A stretch of 64,000 nt of DNA from assembly GCA_018056765.1 (NCBI GenBank), contig JAGPFA010000001.1, forward strand, positions 62,001 to 126,000. Reading direction: 5' to 3'. Under the pieces are notes generated by a model that was given only the letters and a program-made list of their open reading frames with translations, was not told where the DNA came from and made no database searches. The stretch comes from Syntrophaceae bacterium (GTDB lineage: Bacteria; Desulfobacterota; Syntrophia; Syntrophales; Smithellaceae). Position numbers and translations under genes: made by a program. Every line of letters begins with the position of its first letter. The stretch's first letter is position 1. Positions 43,897 to 53,418 of this stretch are shown in pieces.

Positions 43897-44973
43897 ATGG
43901 CAGGAAACACTACGGGAAGAGCATTTCGCGTGACAACATGGGGTGAGTCACACGGACCTGCGCTGGGGGCGGTGATTGACGGATGCCCGGCTGGTCTTTC
44001 GCTTGAGGTGGAAGACATTCAGCGGGCGCTCGACAGGCGCCGGCCCTCTGGTTTGGTCGCCTCTACTACGCGTGAGGAAAAAGATGAAGTGGAGCTTCTC
44101 TCCGGTGTTTTTGAAGGAAGGACCACCGGTACACCCATCTCGCTTATGATTCGTAACCGGGATGCCCGGTCTTCCTCCTATGAGGCGCTCAAAGATCTTT
44201 TCCGTCCCGGCCACGGCGACTACACCTACTTTAGCAAGTATGGCTTTCGTGACTGGCGCGGCGGCGGAAGGGCGTCCGGCCGTGAAACTGCTGCGCGCGT
44301 GGCGGCCGGTGCAGTTGCCGCCAGGTTGATTGCTACAGTCGGAATCAATGTGGTCGCCTACACAAAAAATATCGGCGGGATCGAAATCAGTTCAAGTGAT
44401 GTGAGGCCGACACAAAGCTGGATAGATAAAGTTCGACAAAATCGGTTGTACTGTCCCGAGGAAGCGGCCGCGGCCGCCATGGAGGAAAAAATAGCTGCCG
44501 CACGTGCCGAAGGTGATACGCTGGGCGGTGTGGTGGAAATTATTGTCACCGGCTGTCCGGCAGGCCTTGGAGAGCCGGTCTTTGAAAAGATTGATGCGGC
44601 GCTGGCCTCCGCCCTTGTCAGTATCGGATCGGTCAAGGCGGTGGAAATAGGAGAAGGCATTGGTGTTGCAATGAAAAAGGGATCTGAAATCAACGACGAG
44701 ATGGATGAGAGAGGGTTTACAAAAAATTCGTCGGGCGGAATTCTGGCCGGCATCACCACCGGTCAGGATATCATCATGCGTGCCTGGTGCAAGCCGATAC
44801 CTTCCATCGCGCGCCCGCAGCAAACACAGGATGCCAATGGTCGCCTGCAGACGATCAGTATACAGGGCAGACACGACATCTGTGTCATTCCCAGAATTGT
44901 GCCGGTTTGCGAGGCGATGGTGAGTCTGGTACTTGCCGACCACTGGCTGCGGCAAAAGGCGGTGCGCCTGTGA
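43897..44973 (+). CDS. aroC: Chorismate synthase
   Basis: 358 residues. Family signatures are WGESHGPALGAVIDGCPAG near the N-terminus, RPGHGDYTYFSKYGFRDWRGGGRASGRETAARVAAGAVA and the C-terminal RHDICVIPRIVPVCEAMV. It converts EPSP to chorismate with reduced FMN. It lies four bases after aroK and its stop overlaps tyrA. Confidence 0.97.
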   Translation: MAGNTTGRAFRVTTWGESHGPALGAVIDGCPAGLSLEVEDIQRALDRRRPSGLVASTTREEKDEVELLSGVFEGRTTGTPISLMIRNRDARSSSYEALKDLFRPGHGDYTYFSKYGFRDWRGGGRASGRETAARVAAGAVAARLIATVGINVVAYTKNIGGIEISSSDVRPTQSWIDKVRQNRLYCPEEAAAAAMEEKIAAARAEGDTLGGVVEIIVTGCPAGLGEPVFEKIDAALASALVSIGSVKAVEIGEGIGVAMKKGSEINDEMDERGFTKNSSGGILAGITTGQDIIMRAWCKPIPSIARPQQTQDANGRLQTISIQGRHDICVIPRIVPVCEAMVSLVLADHWLRQKAVRL

Positions 44974-45746
44974 AGAAAGTTACGGCGGGCATTATTGGAG
45001 GCACCAACGGTATGGGGCGCTGGCTGGCCGGCCTTTTGGAGGCGGCTGGTCACAAGGTTCATGTCACCGGCAGAAGAACCGAGATGACAGCTGCCCGGGC
45101 GGCCCGGATTTCCGATGTTGTGGTCGTGGCCGTTCCCATTGCGGCAACTGCCGGCGTGATAAGCGGCATCGGGCCGCTTTTAAAAAAAGGACAGCTTCTG
45201 ATGGATCTGACCTCTCTGAAAAAAGAGCCTCTGGAGCTGATGCTTGCTCATTGTGCTGCAGAGGTGGTCGGATGTCATCCCCTGTTCGGCCCGGTTGTCT
45301 CCGAACCGGCAGGCCATGTGATTGTTTTATGCCGGGGACGGGGAGAAAGCTGGTTTAACTGGGTGAAAGATATATTTAAAAGCGCCGGTTACGATGTTCT
45401 GGAAAGAACGCCCGATGAACATGACAGAATCATGTCCGTGGTTCAGGCGCTCAATCATCTCAATACTATTGCTCTGGGCATGGCGGTTGCCCAAAGCGGG
45501 ATACCTCCCGAAGAGATAAACCTGTTTGCCACGCCCGCTTTCAGGGCAAAAATGGACATGGTGAGGAAAGTTCTAACGGATAGCCCGCAACTTTATGCCG
45601 ACATAATCGAAGGAAGTCCTCACCTGGAGCATCTTCTTGATATATATGAAAAGGTTATCCGGGACATTCGGGCTGCGACAAAGAAAGGTGGAGATTGCGG
45701 CCTCAGGCAGACGGTGGAAATGACCGCGAAAGCATTATTCAGATAA
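44970..45746 (+). CDS. tyrA: Prephenate dehydrogenase (short TyrA)
   Basis: 258 residues from a GTG that overlaps the aroC stop (GTGA). The dinucleotide-binding start is AGIIGGTNGMGRWLAGLLE, followed by VHVTGRR, MDLTSLKKEPLELM and GCHPLFGPVV with the catalytic-type His. It has no mutase or ACT domain, so regulation must come from elsewhere, for instance the leader. It oxidatively decarboxylates prephenate to hydroxyphenylpyruvate and closes the eight-gene operon. Confidence 0.9.
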   Translation: MKKVTAGIIGGTNGMGRWLAGLLEAAGHKVHVTGRRTEMTAARAARISDVVVVAVPIAATAGVISGIGPLLKKGQLLMDLTSLKKEPLELMLAHCAAEVVGCHPLFGPVVSEPAGHVIVLCRGRGESWFNWVKDIFKSAGYDVLERTPDEHDRIMSVVQALNHLNTIALGMAVAQSGIPPEEINLFATPAFRAKMDMVRKVLTDSPQLYADIIEGSPHLEHLLDIYEKVIRDIRAATKKGGDCGLRQTVEMTAKALFR

Positions 45747-45827
45747 TTCCGTTTTTAGTTTGGCCGCTGCCGCGTACGCGGTTTTTCACTACGGCCATAG
45801 TCACCCCCCCCTGAAAAGTAAGAGCAA

Positions 45828-45861
45828 AAAGAAGAGGCGCCCAACAAAGCGCCTCTTCTTT
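45828..45861. terminator. Bidirectional intrinsic terminator between tyrA and thiolase
   Basis: AAAGAAGAGGCGC pairs with GCGCCTCTTCTTT (13 bp, loop CCAACAAA). A/T-rich stem ends give U-tracts on both strands, serving the convergent aro operon and thiolase gene. Confidence 0.85.
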
Positions 45862-45879
45862 GCTTCTGAGGTAAATCTT

Positions 45880-47133
45880 TTAGAGCATCTCAATTGCACA
45901 GGCCATTGACACGCCGCCGCCGCCGCATAAAGTGGCCATCCCCAGTGTTTTGCCATGTTGACGCATGGCGTGAATCAGCGTGACCATAATGCGCGAGCCG
46001 GTTGATCCGACGGGGTGTCCCAGGCCGATACCGGAGCCGTTAATGTTAGTGATTTCACGATTTAAGCCCAGCTCCTTTTCGCATCCCAGGTATTGGCCGG
46101 CGAAAGCTTCATTGAGTTCCACAAGCTCAAATGCATCCAGACTGAGTTTTGGATCGTTTTTGAGCAGGTTTTTCACGGCGGGGACAGGACTTAGTCCCAT
46201 CACGGAGGGGTGACAGGCGCCACGGCCGCAGGAGCGTATTTTTGCAATCGGCTCAAGACCCAGTTCCCGGGCTTTTTCCAGCGACATGATAATCAAGGCG
46301 GAGGCTCCGTCGTTGAGGCCCGATGAGTTTCCGGCTGTTACCTTGCCGGTTTTGGGAATAAACGCGGGGGGGAGCGCCCTCAGGTCATCCATTGTCAAAC
46401 CGGGACGGAAATGTTCATCACGGTCAAAAATGACAGGCGGTTTACCTTTCTTCTGAGGGATTTCCACCGGTACTATTTCCGCCTTGAAATCTCCGTTATT
46501 AGTGGCCCGTTCGGCACTGTTGTGGCTGCGCAGGGCGACTTCGTCCATTTCTTCACGGCTGATATTTAAAAGCTGGGCGATAAGCTCGGCGGTATGCCCC
46601 ATAATATATGGTTTCCCCTTCAGGCTTTCAAAAGGCTGGCCGGATTTGAGCGGGCCGTCGTCGGACAGGGGCATGACGTATGAGCCGCAATGGAGCGCAC
46701 GAATCATGGCATCCACAAAAACCGAGTCCTGCAGACGACATCCCCAGCGGGCGTCGAAACTCACGTATGGCACGCCCGACATATGCTCTACGCCGCCGGC
46801 GAGCACCGTTTCGGCCATGCCGGCCTGGATCATGGCCATGCCGGAAAGGACTGCTTCCATGCCCGAGATGCACACCCGGTTGACCGTCACGGCGGTCACT
46901 GTTTCGGGGATACCGGCAAGAAGTGCCCCGACGCGCGCCGTATTGAGTGTATTGGGGTGCTCGACACAGCAGCCAAAGCGCACATCATCGATGATTGCCG
47001 GGTCTATTTTGGCCCGCTTGATCGCTTCTTTCATGACCGTGGCCGCAATGCGCGCTCCGATCACATTCTTCAGGGAACCGCCGAAAGTTCCGATGGCCGT
47101 TCTGCATGCTGAAACAACAACCACTTCTCTCAT
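45880..47133 (-). CDS. Thiolase (acetyl-CoA acetyltransferase family)
   Basis: 417 residues. Nucleophile Cys88 lies in VNRVCISGMEAV, GLGHPVGSTGSR holds the catalytic His, and CGGGGVSMACA carries the second Cys. NEAFAGQYLG matches the thiolase NEAFA box. It either condenses two acetyl-CoA or thiolytically cleaves a 3-ketoacyl-CoA. The chain-length preference is not clear, and the CxSG motif has Ile where biosynthetic thiolases often have Gly or Ala. It appears monocistronic, with a 20-bp palindrome just upstream, pointing to a dedicated regulator. Confidence 0.93.
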   Translation of the reverse strand: MREVVVVSACRTAIGTFGGSLKNVIGARIAATVMKEAIKRAKIDPAIIDDVRFGCCVEHPNTLNTARVGALLAGIPETVTAVTVNRVCISGMEAVLSGMAMIQAGMAETVLAGGVEHMSGVPYVSFDARWGCRLQDSVFVDAMIRALHCGSYVMPLSDDGPLKSGQPFESLKGKPYIMGHTAELIAQLLNISREEMDEVALRSHNSAERATNNGDFKAEIVPVEIPQKKGKPPVIFDRDEHFRPGLTMDDLRALPPAFIPKTGKVTAGNSSGLNDGASALIIMSLEKARELGLEPIAKIRSCGRGACHPSVMGLSPVPAVKNLLKNDPKLSLDAFELVELNEAFAGQYLGCEKELGLNREITNINGSGIGLGHPVGSTGSRIMVTLIHAMRQHGKTLGMATLCGGGGVSMACAIEML

Positions 47134-47711
47134 TGCATCATCTCCTTCTTATAAGTGATTACCGGTTAACCGGTAATGAATCGAAAAAGCTTGGGTCGCC
47201 GAACTGACATGTCGCACAGCGACGGCTGTGACCGGCAGGGCCGAAAACTTGACACTCCTAAATCAAAGCAACAGAACTTGTCAAGAAATATTCAGCCAGA
47301 CTGGTAATGGGAGGATAAGGGGTTGCATTTGCTGGATGAGCACAAAACAGGCAAGAAAAACCAGATATCCTGGAAGATGGTAATGTCAGGTGGTGCCGCA
47401 TCTCGCGAAAACACAAAAGACGGCGCTTTCGGACATCTCAAAAAATATTGAATTATTCACAAAAGGAAGAAACGGATCGGGTGTGGTGTGGGCGCTGCAG
47501 ATGCATTTTATTTCAAAACATCTCCCGGTCTATCTGTACGGTCTTTACCAAACCGGGCGCGCCGAAACATACCGACGGTTCTTGTCCGTTCTCATTTGGA
47601 GATAATTCAATACCTGACGCGCACGGTGTGATTATTCACCTTTCACCATGATTCAATTGCGCCGGGCGCCTCTTTAGTGCAAACAAAATTCCCAAAGACA
47701 CACGGTCGCAG
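47134..47711. other. Intergenic region between thiolase and a small protein gene
   Basis: It holds the 20-bp palindrome and a TTGACA-N17-TTAGGA leftward promoter-like pair around 47250-47285. Open frames at 47390-47651 lack ribosome sites and recognisable products. Nothing else is supported. Confidence 0.45.
47158..47177. promoter_or_regulatory. 20-bp perfect palindrome upstream of thiolase, candidate operator
   Basis: ATTACCGGTT followed by its exact complement AACCGGTAAT, 25-44 bases before the thiolase ATG. Size and symmetry suit a TetR- or GntR-type dimer. No regulator gene is adjacent. Confidence 0.6.
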
Positions 47712-47894
47712 TTATTTTTTTTGGTCGCGGAAAAAACCCATCAGGAATTCCGTATCTTTCGGGGAGAGGTCAAATCTTGACGCGGCGCTTTCAATGAGCT
47801 TCAGCTTTGACTGCGAGGCATCGTCTTCCAGGCTTGCGGAAATCCATTTAATGGCTTTTTGAACATTTTCAGAATCTGGCATAATTGTCGACAT
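47712..47894 (-). CDS. Small hypothetical protein (60 aa)
   Basis: Starts at the ATG at 47894 with a strong GAGGAGG site; a Met nine codons upstream lacks one. It is a charged, probably all-helical protein (MSTIMPDSENVQKAIKWI, then LKLIESAASRFDLSPKDTEF, ending FFRDQKK) with no signal or membrane segment. I do not recognise a family. The good ribosome site and helix-like periodicity support it as a real gene. It is divergent from rubrerythrin. Confidence 0.7.
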   Translation of the reverse strand: MSTIMPDSENVQKAIKWISASLEDDASQSKLKLIESAASRFDLSPKDTEFLMGFFRDQKK

Positions 47895-48041
47895 GGTTTT
47901 TCCTCCTCGTGATATCAATCATTCCCGGATGGCCTGGGAATCGTGAATATATGTTCTTTCATACTACAATATCAGGAAAAAATTAACAGATTTTTATCGT
48001 TTTAACGGTAAACATGGACAAGATGTTTATTCTGGTGTAGG

Positions 48042-48065
48042 ACAACAGTTAAAAATGGCTGTTGT
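48042..48065. promoter_or_regulatory. Inverted repeat upstream of rubrerythrin
   Basis: ACAACAG (48042-48048) and CTGTTGT (48059-48065) flank a 10-base AT-rich centre, about 85 bases before the rubrerythrin ATG. It may be an operator. It does not match the PerR consensus closely. Confidence 0.4.
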
Positions 48066-48147
48066 ATCCGCAGGCCGTGTGAAGTAACGATGGCGGATCA
48101 TCATCATAATAATACCCATCAAAAATTCATGACGGAAAGGAGACAAA

Positions 48148-48729
48148 ATGATGACAAAATCAATCAAGGGAACCAGGACGGAAAAAAATCTGCTGGCGGC
48201 TTTTGCGGGCGAGTCGCAGGCGAGAAACCGCTATACATTTTATGCAAGCGTAGCCAGGAAAGAGGGTTATGAGCAGATAGCACATTTATTCCTTGAAACC
48301 GCAGAAAACGAAAAGGAACATGCCAAGGTGTTTTTCAAATACCTGGAAGGGGGGGATCTGGAGATACAGGCCTCTTATCCCGCAGGAATTATCGGTGACA
48401 CAAAGGCCAATCTTGAAGCTGCGGCGGCAGGGGAGAACATGGAATGGACGGTGTTGTATGCCGAAGGTGCTAAAGTAGCCAAAGAAGAGGGGTTTCCAGA
48501 AGTTGCGCGTTCCTTCGAGCAAATTGCCAAAGTGGAAAAATTTCATGAAGAGCGTTATCGCAAGCTCGCGGCCAATATTGCCGCCGGTGAAGTGTTTAAA
48601 AAGAAGGCCGCTGTCAAATGGCATTGTATAAACTGCGGCTATGTCTTTGAAGGGGCAGAGGCGCCCAAAGAATGTCCGGCCTGCAAACATCCCCAATCCT
48701 TTTATGAAGTTTTGGCGGAAAATTATTAA
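48148..48729 (+). CDS. rbr: Rubrerythrin
   Basis: 193 residues with AGGAG before the ATG. The four-helix diiron domain includes [30 protein letters not shown] and [12 protein letters not shown] with the expected Glu and His ligands. The C-terminal rubredoxin domain has [10 protein letters not shown] and CPACKHP (four Cys). It reduces hydrogen peroxide to water in anaerobes. It is monocistronic, with a terminator after it. Confidence 0.96.
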   Translation: MMTKSIKGTRTEKNLLAAFAGESQARNRYTFYASVARKEGYEQIAHLFLETAENEKEHAKVFFKYLEGGDLEIQASYPAGIIGDTKANLEAAAAGENMEWTVLYAEGAKVAKEEGFPEVARSFEQIAKVEKFHEERYRKLAANIAAGEVFKKKAAVKWHCINCGYVFEGAEAPKECPACKHPQSFYEVLAENY

Positions 48730-48757
48730 ACGCACCGGAAATCCGCTGCGTTTCAGG

Positions 48758-48787
48758 ACAGCCCGGATTTTTATCGGGCTGTTTTTT
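48758..48787 (+). terminator. Intrinsic terminator after rubrerythrin
   Basis: ACAGCCCG pairs with CGGGCTGT (8 bp, 9-base loop), followed by TTTTTT. Confidence 0.88.
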
Positions 48788-48857
48788 ATCGTCGGTCCGG
48801 CCTGACACGAGACACCCGCTGTCTGCCGACTTATGGCACTTTATCATTTCGTTATGC

Positions 48858-48886
48858 TTGACAGTGGGGGGAAAATACCCTAGATT
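48858..48886 (+). promoter_or_regulatory. Sigma-70 promoter of the GerMN-EF-G pair
   Basis: TTGACA (48858-48863), 17-base spacer, TAGATT (48881-48886), 30 bases before the GerMN ATG. Confidence 0.7.
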
Positions 48887-48916
48887 GGCGAAGTTTTTTT
48901 CAGGAGCAACAAGTAT

Positions 48917-49540
48917 ATGTCCACAAAAAAGCAACGGCGGTCACAAAACTTTAAAGACAGGCAGAAAAAAAAATCCACACGTATTGCCTACCTGAGTGCG
49001 ATCATCGCCGGCGGTGTTTTACTGTTGGTGATTTTCTTTGTCATTCTGTTTAATGCCATATTTCCTCCCGTGGGTATGGAGGCGACAAAAAGGAGAGAAA
49101 AGACGCAAATCGAAGTGTTCTTTTCCGACGCACAGGAACGGCACCTGATCGCTGAAAAACATTACGTTTATAAACAGGACAATCCGGTCGGGCAGGCCGA
49201 GGAAGTAGTCAGGGCTTTGCTGGAGGGCTCGAAAACAGGAAAAGTAAATACGTTCCCGTCAGGCGTGACCTTAAAAGACATTAAACTGGATAAAGACGGC
49301 ACGGCGCAGGTCAATTTCGGTTATGAACTCGTTCGCGACCATCCAGGCGGCAGTTCCGCCGAGATGGCGACGATATATTCGTTGGTCAACTCACTGACAG
49401 CCAATGTCCCGCAAATAAAGACCGTCCGGATAATCGTTGACGGGAAGCCCCTTGATTCACTCAAGGGACACATTTCCACGCGTGATTCCTTCACGGCCGA
49501 TCCGGATCTGCTGATACCGGCCGCAGAAAACAAAAACTGA
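48917..49540 (+). CDS. GerMN-domain membrane-anchored protein
   Basis: 207 residues. A basic cytoplasmic N-terminus (1-22) and one membrane helix (about 23-47) are followed by a GerMN domain (about 64-195: QIEVFFSDAQERHLIAEKHYV, EEVVRALLEG, LPSGV-like FPSGVTLKDI, ATIYSLVNSLTANVPQIKTVRIIVDGKPLDSLKGHI). In spore formers this domain is in GerM. In non-sporulating bacteria such proteins are thought to act in the envelope, with unknown function. AGGAG lies ten bases before the ATG, and the gene is seven bases ahead of the EF-G gene. Confidence 0.87.
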   Translation: MSTKKQRRSQNFKDRQKKKSTRIAYLSAIIAGGVLLLVIFFVILFNAIFPPVGMEATKRREKTQIEVFFSDAQERHLIAEKHYVYKQDNPVGQAEEVVRALLEGSKTGKVNTFPSGVTLKDIKLDKDGTAQVNFGYELVRDHPGGSSAEMATIYSLVNSLTANVPQIKTVRIIVDGKPLDSLKGHISTRDSFTADPDLLIPAAENKN

Positions 49541-49547
49541 TTAAAAC

Positions 49548-51581
49548 ATGGCAGCAAAATCAAAAATAGCACGTACGCGCAACATAGGTATTGTCGCCCA
49601 TATTGACGCAGGTAAGACCACGGTCAGTGAAAGGATCCTTTTTTATACGGGAAAGTCCTATAAGATGGGTGAAGTTCATGACGGGCAGGCGGTTATGGAC
49701 TGGATGCCTCAGGAGCAGGAGCGCGGTATCACCATCACCTCCGCTGTAACCACCTGTTTGTGGAAAGATGCGGAAATACATATCATCGATACACCCGGCC
49801 ATGTGGATTTTACGATTGAAGTTGAAAGATCCCTTCGTGTCCTGGACGGCGCGGTGGTTGTTTTCTGTGCCGTTGCAGGCGTTGAACCTCAGTCGGAAAC
49901 TGTCTGGCACCAGGCGGATAAGTACGGGGTTCCCAAAATAGCCTTTGTAAATAAGATGGATCGTGTCGGTGCGGATTTTTTCAATGTCATAAAAATGATG
50001 CGCGAGCGTTTTACCTCTGTACCGTTACCGGTGCAGATCCCGGTGGTGAATGAAGAAGGTTTTTCCGGAGTCATTGATTTGATCACACGCAAGATGCTCA
50101 TCTGGGATGAGGATACGCTGGGCACAGAGTACCGGGTGAGGGACATTCCCGACCAGTGCGCCGACCAGGCTCAGCGGGAGCGCGAAAAGATTATCGAAGC
50201 GCTGGCGGATGTCGATGATCAGCTTGCGGAAAAATATCTGGCCGGTGAAGAAATAACGGAAGCGGAGATTTACCTGGCCCTGCGCAAGGCCACCATATCT
50301 CTAAAAATAGTCCCAGTGCTTTGTGGAACGGCTTTGAGAAATAAAGGTATTCAGCCGGTGCTGGACGCCGTGGTGAATTACCTGCCGTCGCCTGAAGAAA
50401 TCCCGCCTGTTAAAGGAACCGATCCGAAAACCAAAAAAGAAACAATCCGCCACAGTTCCGACAAAGAGCCGCTTGCCGCTTTGGCTTTTAAAATTCAGCT
50501 TGATGAAGGAAGAAAGCTGACCTATCTGCGCATTTATTCCGGGCAGATTGCCGCCGGCGCTGAAGTTTACAACGCCAGCAAAAAGAAGAAGGAAAAAGTT
50601 GCCAGACTTCTGCGGATGCATTCCAGCAAGCGCGAGAGGATTGAAAAAGCCTCGGCCGGCGAACTGGTAGCCGTGCTGGGATTGAAGGAAACAGCCACGG
50701 GTGATACTCTGTGCGACGAAGAACATCAGATTATTCTCGAGCAGATGGAATTTTACGAGCCGGTGATCAGTGAGGCGATCGAGGCGAAAACCGCCGCCGA
50801 TCAGGAGAAGCTGGCTCTGGCGCTGTCCAAACTGACCGATGAAGACCCGACATTGAAGGTCAAGTATGAGGATGAAACGGCGCAAACCGTTATTTCCGGG
50901 ATGGGGGAGCTGCATCTGGAAATTATTGTCGATCGTCTTCGCCGTGAGTTCAATGCTCAGGTCAATGTCGGGCGACCGCGTGTTGTCTATAGGGAAACAA
51001 TTCAGAAGCATGTTACGGCCGAAGGTGTTTTCGATAAGGAACTTGGTGAAAAAAGGCATTTCGGCCAGGTAAAACTGGAGCTTTCCCCCGGCAGAAGAGG
51101 GGAGGGCAATGATATTATCATGGCGGTTGACGGGGAAACAATTCCTTCTGAATTTCATGAGTCGATCGAAGAGGGAATTCGCGAGGGCATGATGAGCGGT
51201 CAGCTTGGCGGCTATCCGGTGACGGATGTTGTGGTAAAAGTTACGGGTGGTGCCTACCATGAAGGTGAGTCATCCATCCAGGGCTACAAGATCGCCGCGT
51301 CCACGGCTTTTCGTGACGGTTTCAGGGCTGCGGACCCGGTTTTTCTGGAGCCGGTGATGACTGTGGAAGTGATCACGCCCGGGGAATTTACAGGTGATGT
51401 GATCGGCGATATCAATTCCCGGCGCGGAGAAATTCAATCCGTCACCCCCAGAGGCCCAGTCTCCGAAGTTAAAGCCAACGTTCCGCTCAAAGCTTTGTTC
51501 GGCTACTCCACCGATTTACGCTCGGCCACGCAGGGAAGAGCGGTTTTTTCCATGATGTTTTCCAAATACGATAAGGTCTAA
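49548..51581 (+). CDS. fusA: Elongation factor G
   Basis: 677 residues with G1 AHIDAGKTT (17-25), switch region [17 protein letters not shown] and NKMDR, then domains II-V ([46 protein letters not shown]). It catalyses ribosome translocation or recycling. It does not lie with rpsL, rpsG or tuf, so it could be a second EF-G paralogue in this genome. No ribosome site is obvious, and coupling to the GerMN gene seven bases upstream is likely. Confidence 0.95.
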   Translation: MAAKSKIARTRNIGIVAHIDAGKTTVSERILFYTGKSYKMGEVHDGQAVMDWMPQEQERGITITSAVTTCLWKDAEIHIIDTPGHVDFTIEVERSLRVLDGAVVVFCAVAGVEPQSETVWHQADKYGVPKIAFVNKMDRVGADFFNVIKMMRERFTSVPLPVQIPVVNEEGFSGVIDLITRKMLIWDEDTLGTEYRVRDIPDQCADQAQREREKIIEALADVDDQLAEKYLAGEEITEAEIYLALRKATISLKIVPVLCGTALRNKGIQPVLDAVVNYLPSPEEIPPVKGTDPKTKKETIRHSSDKEPLAALAFKIQLDEGRKLTYLRIYSGQIAAGAEVYNASKKKKEKVARLLRMHSSKRERIEKASAGELVAVLGLKETATGDTLCDEEHQIILEQMEFYEPVISEAIEAKTAADQEKLALALSKLTDEDPTLKVKYEDETAQTVISGMGELHLEIIVDRLRREFNAQVNVGRPRVVYRETIQKHVTAEGVFDKELGEKRHFGQVKLELSPGRRGEGNDIIMAVDGETIPSEFHESIEEGIREGMMSGQLGGYPVTDVVVKVTGGAYHEGESSIQGYKIAASTAFRDGFRAADPVFLEPVMTVEVITPGEFTGDVIGDINSRRGEIQSVTPRGPVSEVKANVPLKALFGYSTDLRSATQGRAVFSMMFSKYDKV

Positions 51582-51667
51582 TCAGGCAGGAATTCCGACA
51601 CGACGACCCGGTAAAGCCTTCTTGATAAATCATAAGCAAGGGAATTTAAATAAAGTTGCCGGTGGAG

Positions 51668-53059
51668 CTAATCTATCCATCCGTCTCTGATATCAAGGCG
51701 CTTCAGTTTTTCCACGAGGGTGGTGCGGTTGAGGTTGAGAAGTTTTGCCGCGCGGTTTTTGACACCGCCGCTCATTTTCAATGCCTTGAGCAAAAGGTCT
51801 CTTTCCACGCGGAGGATGTGGTTATTGAAGTCGATGCCTTCCTCCGGCAAAAACACTGATTCCACTTTTACAGATTCTTCGGTCGAGTTGCGGATTTTTG
51901 CCGGCAGATCGTCTTCGGTGATGGTACCTTCCTCCTTCATGACCACAAGCATTTCCAGCAGGTTTTGCAGCTCACGCACATTGCCCGGCCAGTTATACCG
52001 CATCAGATAGTTTATGGCCCCCGGAGCGATTTGTTCCACATTTTTCTTTTTAAGCTTATTGAAAGTCATTAAAAAATGTCTGGCCAGAATAGTGATATCT
52101 GAACCGCGTTCTCTAAGCGGAGGCAGGTTCACCGGGATTACATTGATGCGGTAAAAGAGGTCTTCCCGGAATTGTTTTTCAGAAACGGCTTTCTCCAGGT
52201 CCTGATTGGTGGCAGCAATTATACGGACATCCGCGTTGATTGTTTTCACACCACCGATGCGCTCGAATTGCCTCTCCTGGATAACGCGCAGGACTTTAAC
52301 CTGCAGAGCGGGACTCATATCGCCGATTTCATCGAGGAAGATGGTGCCTCCCTGAGCCAGTTCGAACCTTCCCATGCGACTGCGGATCGCCCCCGTGAAA
52401 GCTCCTTTTTCATGACCGAAAAGCTCGCTTTCCAGCAGTTCTTCCGGAATGGCCCCGCAATTGACCGGGATCATGGGCTGGTCGCGTCGGTCGCTTTTGA
52501 AATGAATGGCACGTGCGACAAGTTCCTTGCCGGTCCCGCTCTCGCCGGTGATCAGAACCGTGCTGTCGGAGGCGGACACTTTGTCGATTGTTTCGAAGAC
52601 TTTTTTCATGCAATCGCTGTAGCCGATTATATTATGAAAACTCTCTTTGTCTTTCAGATGCTCCTTAAGAGTGATATTTTCATTGCGCAGGTTTGCAAAA
52701 TTGATCGCGCGGCTGACGGAAAGTTTAACCAGATTGTCGTCTATGGGTTTTGTGATAAAATCAAAGGCCCCCAGCTTCATGGCGGAAACCGCAGAATTAA
52801 CTGTTCCGTGTCCGGTGACGATGATAACCAGACTATCCTGGTTTGCTTCTTTGATTAATTTAAGGAATTCCAGACCGTCAACATGGGGCATGCGCAGGTC
52901 GGTGATGACAAGGTCATATTTGTCGGCAAGAAAAGCCTCAATACCCTGGCGGCCATCCTCGACAGCTTTTACCTCATAGCCTAGTTCCGAGAGTATTTCC
53001 TGGAGAGTTTCCCTGTTGAGTTCGTTGTCTTCCGCTACTAAGATCTTACCTTTTTTCAT
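51668..53059 (-). CDS. NtrC-family sigma-54-dependent response regulator
   Basis: 463 residues: receiver domain 1-120 with phospho-acceptor Asp54 and Lys104; AAA+ domain about 143-375 with GESGTGKE (172-179), the sigma-54-contact loop GAFTGA (219-224) and FLDEIGD; and a Fis-type helix-turn-helix at about 430-458 (NRAAKLLNLNRTTLVEKLKRL). AGGA precedes the ATG. It is divergent from the chemosensory operon, whose promoter is sigma-54-type with a palindromic upstream site, so it is the likely activator. No cognate sensor kinase is adjacent. Confidence 0.94.
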   Translation of the reverse strand: MKKGKILVAEDNELNRETLQEILSELGYEVKAVEDGRQGIEAFLADKYDLVITDLRMPHVDGLEFLKLIKEANQDSLVIIVTGHGTVNSAVSAMKLGAFDFITKPIDDNLVKLSVSRAINFANLRNENITLKEHLKDKESFHNIIGYSDCMKKVFETIDKVSASDSTVLITGESGTGKELVARAIHFKSDRRDQPMIPVNCGAIPEELLESELFGHEKGAFTGAIRSRMGRFELAQGGTIFLDEIGDMSPALQVKVLRVIQERQFERIGGVKTINADVRIIAATNQDLEKAVSEKQFREDLFYRINVIPVNLPPLRERGSDITILARHFLMTFNKLKKKNVEQIAPGAINYLMRYNWPGNVRELQNLLEMLVVMKEEGTITEDDLPAKIRNSTEESVKVESVFLPEEGIDFNNHILRVERDLLLKALKMSGGVKNRAAKLLNLNRTTLVEKLKRLDIRDGWID

Positions 53060-53195
53060 CTGAATTCCTGAGGATAGACCAATGATGCTCCGCCTGCCGG
53101 ATAGGGTCTATATAAAGCAACTACGGGCAAAAAACAATATGAAAAAGCCTCAAACCGTCAAAAAACAAACACTCCTTGCCTGCAACCGGCATTCG

Positions 53196-53211
53196 TGTCA
53201 TAAAACTGACA
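53196..53211. promoter_or_regulatory. Candidate enhancer site TGTCA-N6-TGACA
   Basis: TGTCA and TGACA arms around TAAAAC, about 135 bases upstream of the sigma-54 promoter, the usual distance for an NtrC-type activator. The GTCA-N6-TGAC core recurs at 63239-63252 upstream of the mot promoter. Confidence 0.6.
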
Positions 53212-53345
53212 TGAAATTTTACTAAAATATCGGTAAATTTTTAAGTATTTCATTTTTTTGCCGAATACAAAGATTAGTTGCCGCTGCCAGCGTGCCGACT
53301 CACGCAACGTTTCCAGATGTCTGTTGCAAAGTAAAAATAATGTGT

Positions 53346-53362
53346 CTGGTACATGGCTTGCT
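53346..53362 (+). promoter_or_regulatory. Sigma-54 promoter of the che operon
   Basis: CTGGTACATGGCTTGCT places GG and GC exactly ten bases apart and matches the YTGGCACGRNNNTTGCW consensus at all but three fixed positions. The predicted start is near 53373, about 45 bases before cheR. Confidence 0.8.
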
Positions 53363-53418
53363 TTTGCAATTATTACAACGGTTTGCTTTTTTGAAGCCCA
53401 AAGACGGACGAGTTTGGC

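Larger units (their letters stand above)
53060..53418. other. Divergent regulatory region between NtrC-type gene and che operon
   Basis: 359 bases, AT-rich in the centre. It contains the GTCA-N6-TGAC inverted repeat (53197-53210) and a -24/-12 promoter (53346-53362). No gene is seen. Confidence 0.7.

Noticed and set aside
47390-47651. Overlapping plus-strand frames of about 70 codons
   Set aside because: No ribosome site, no family resemblance and irregular codon use. They might be remnants of a decayed gene but nothing supports that.
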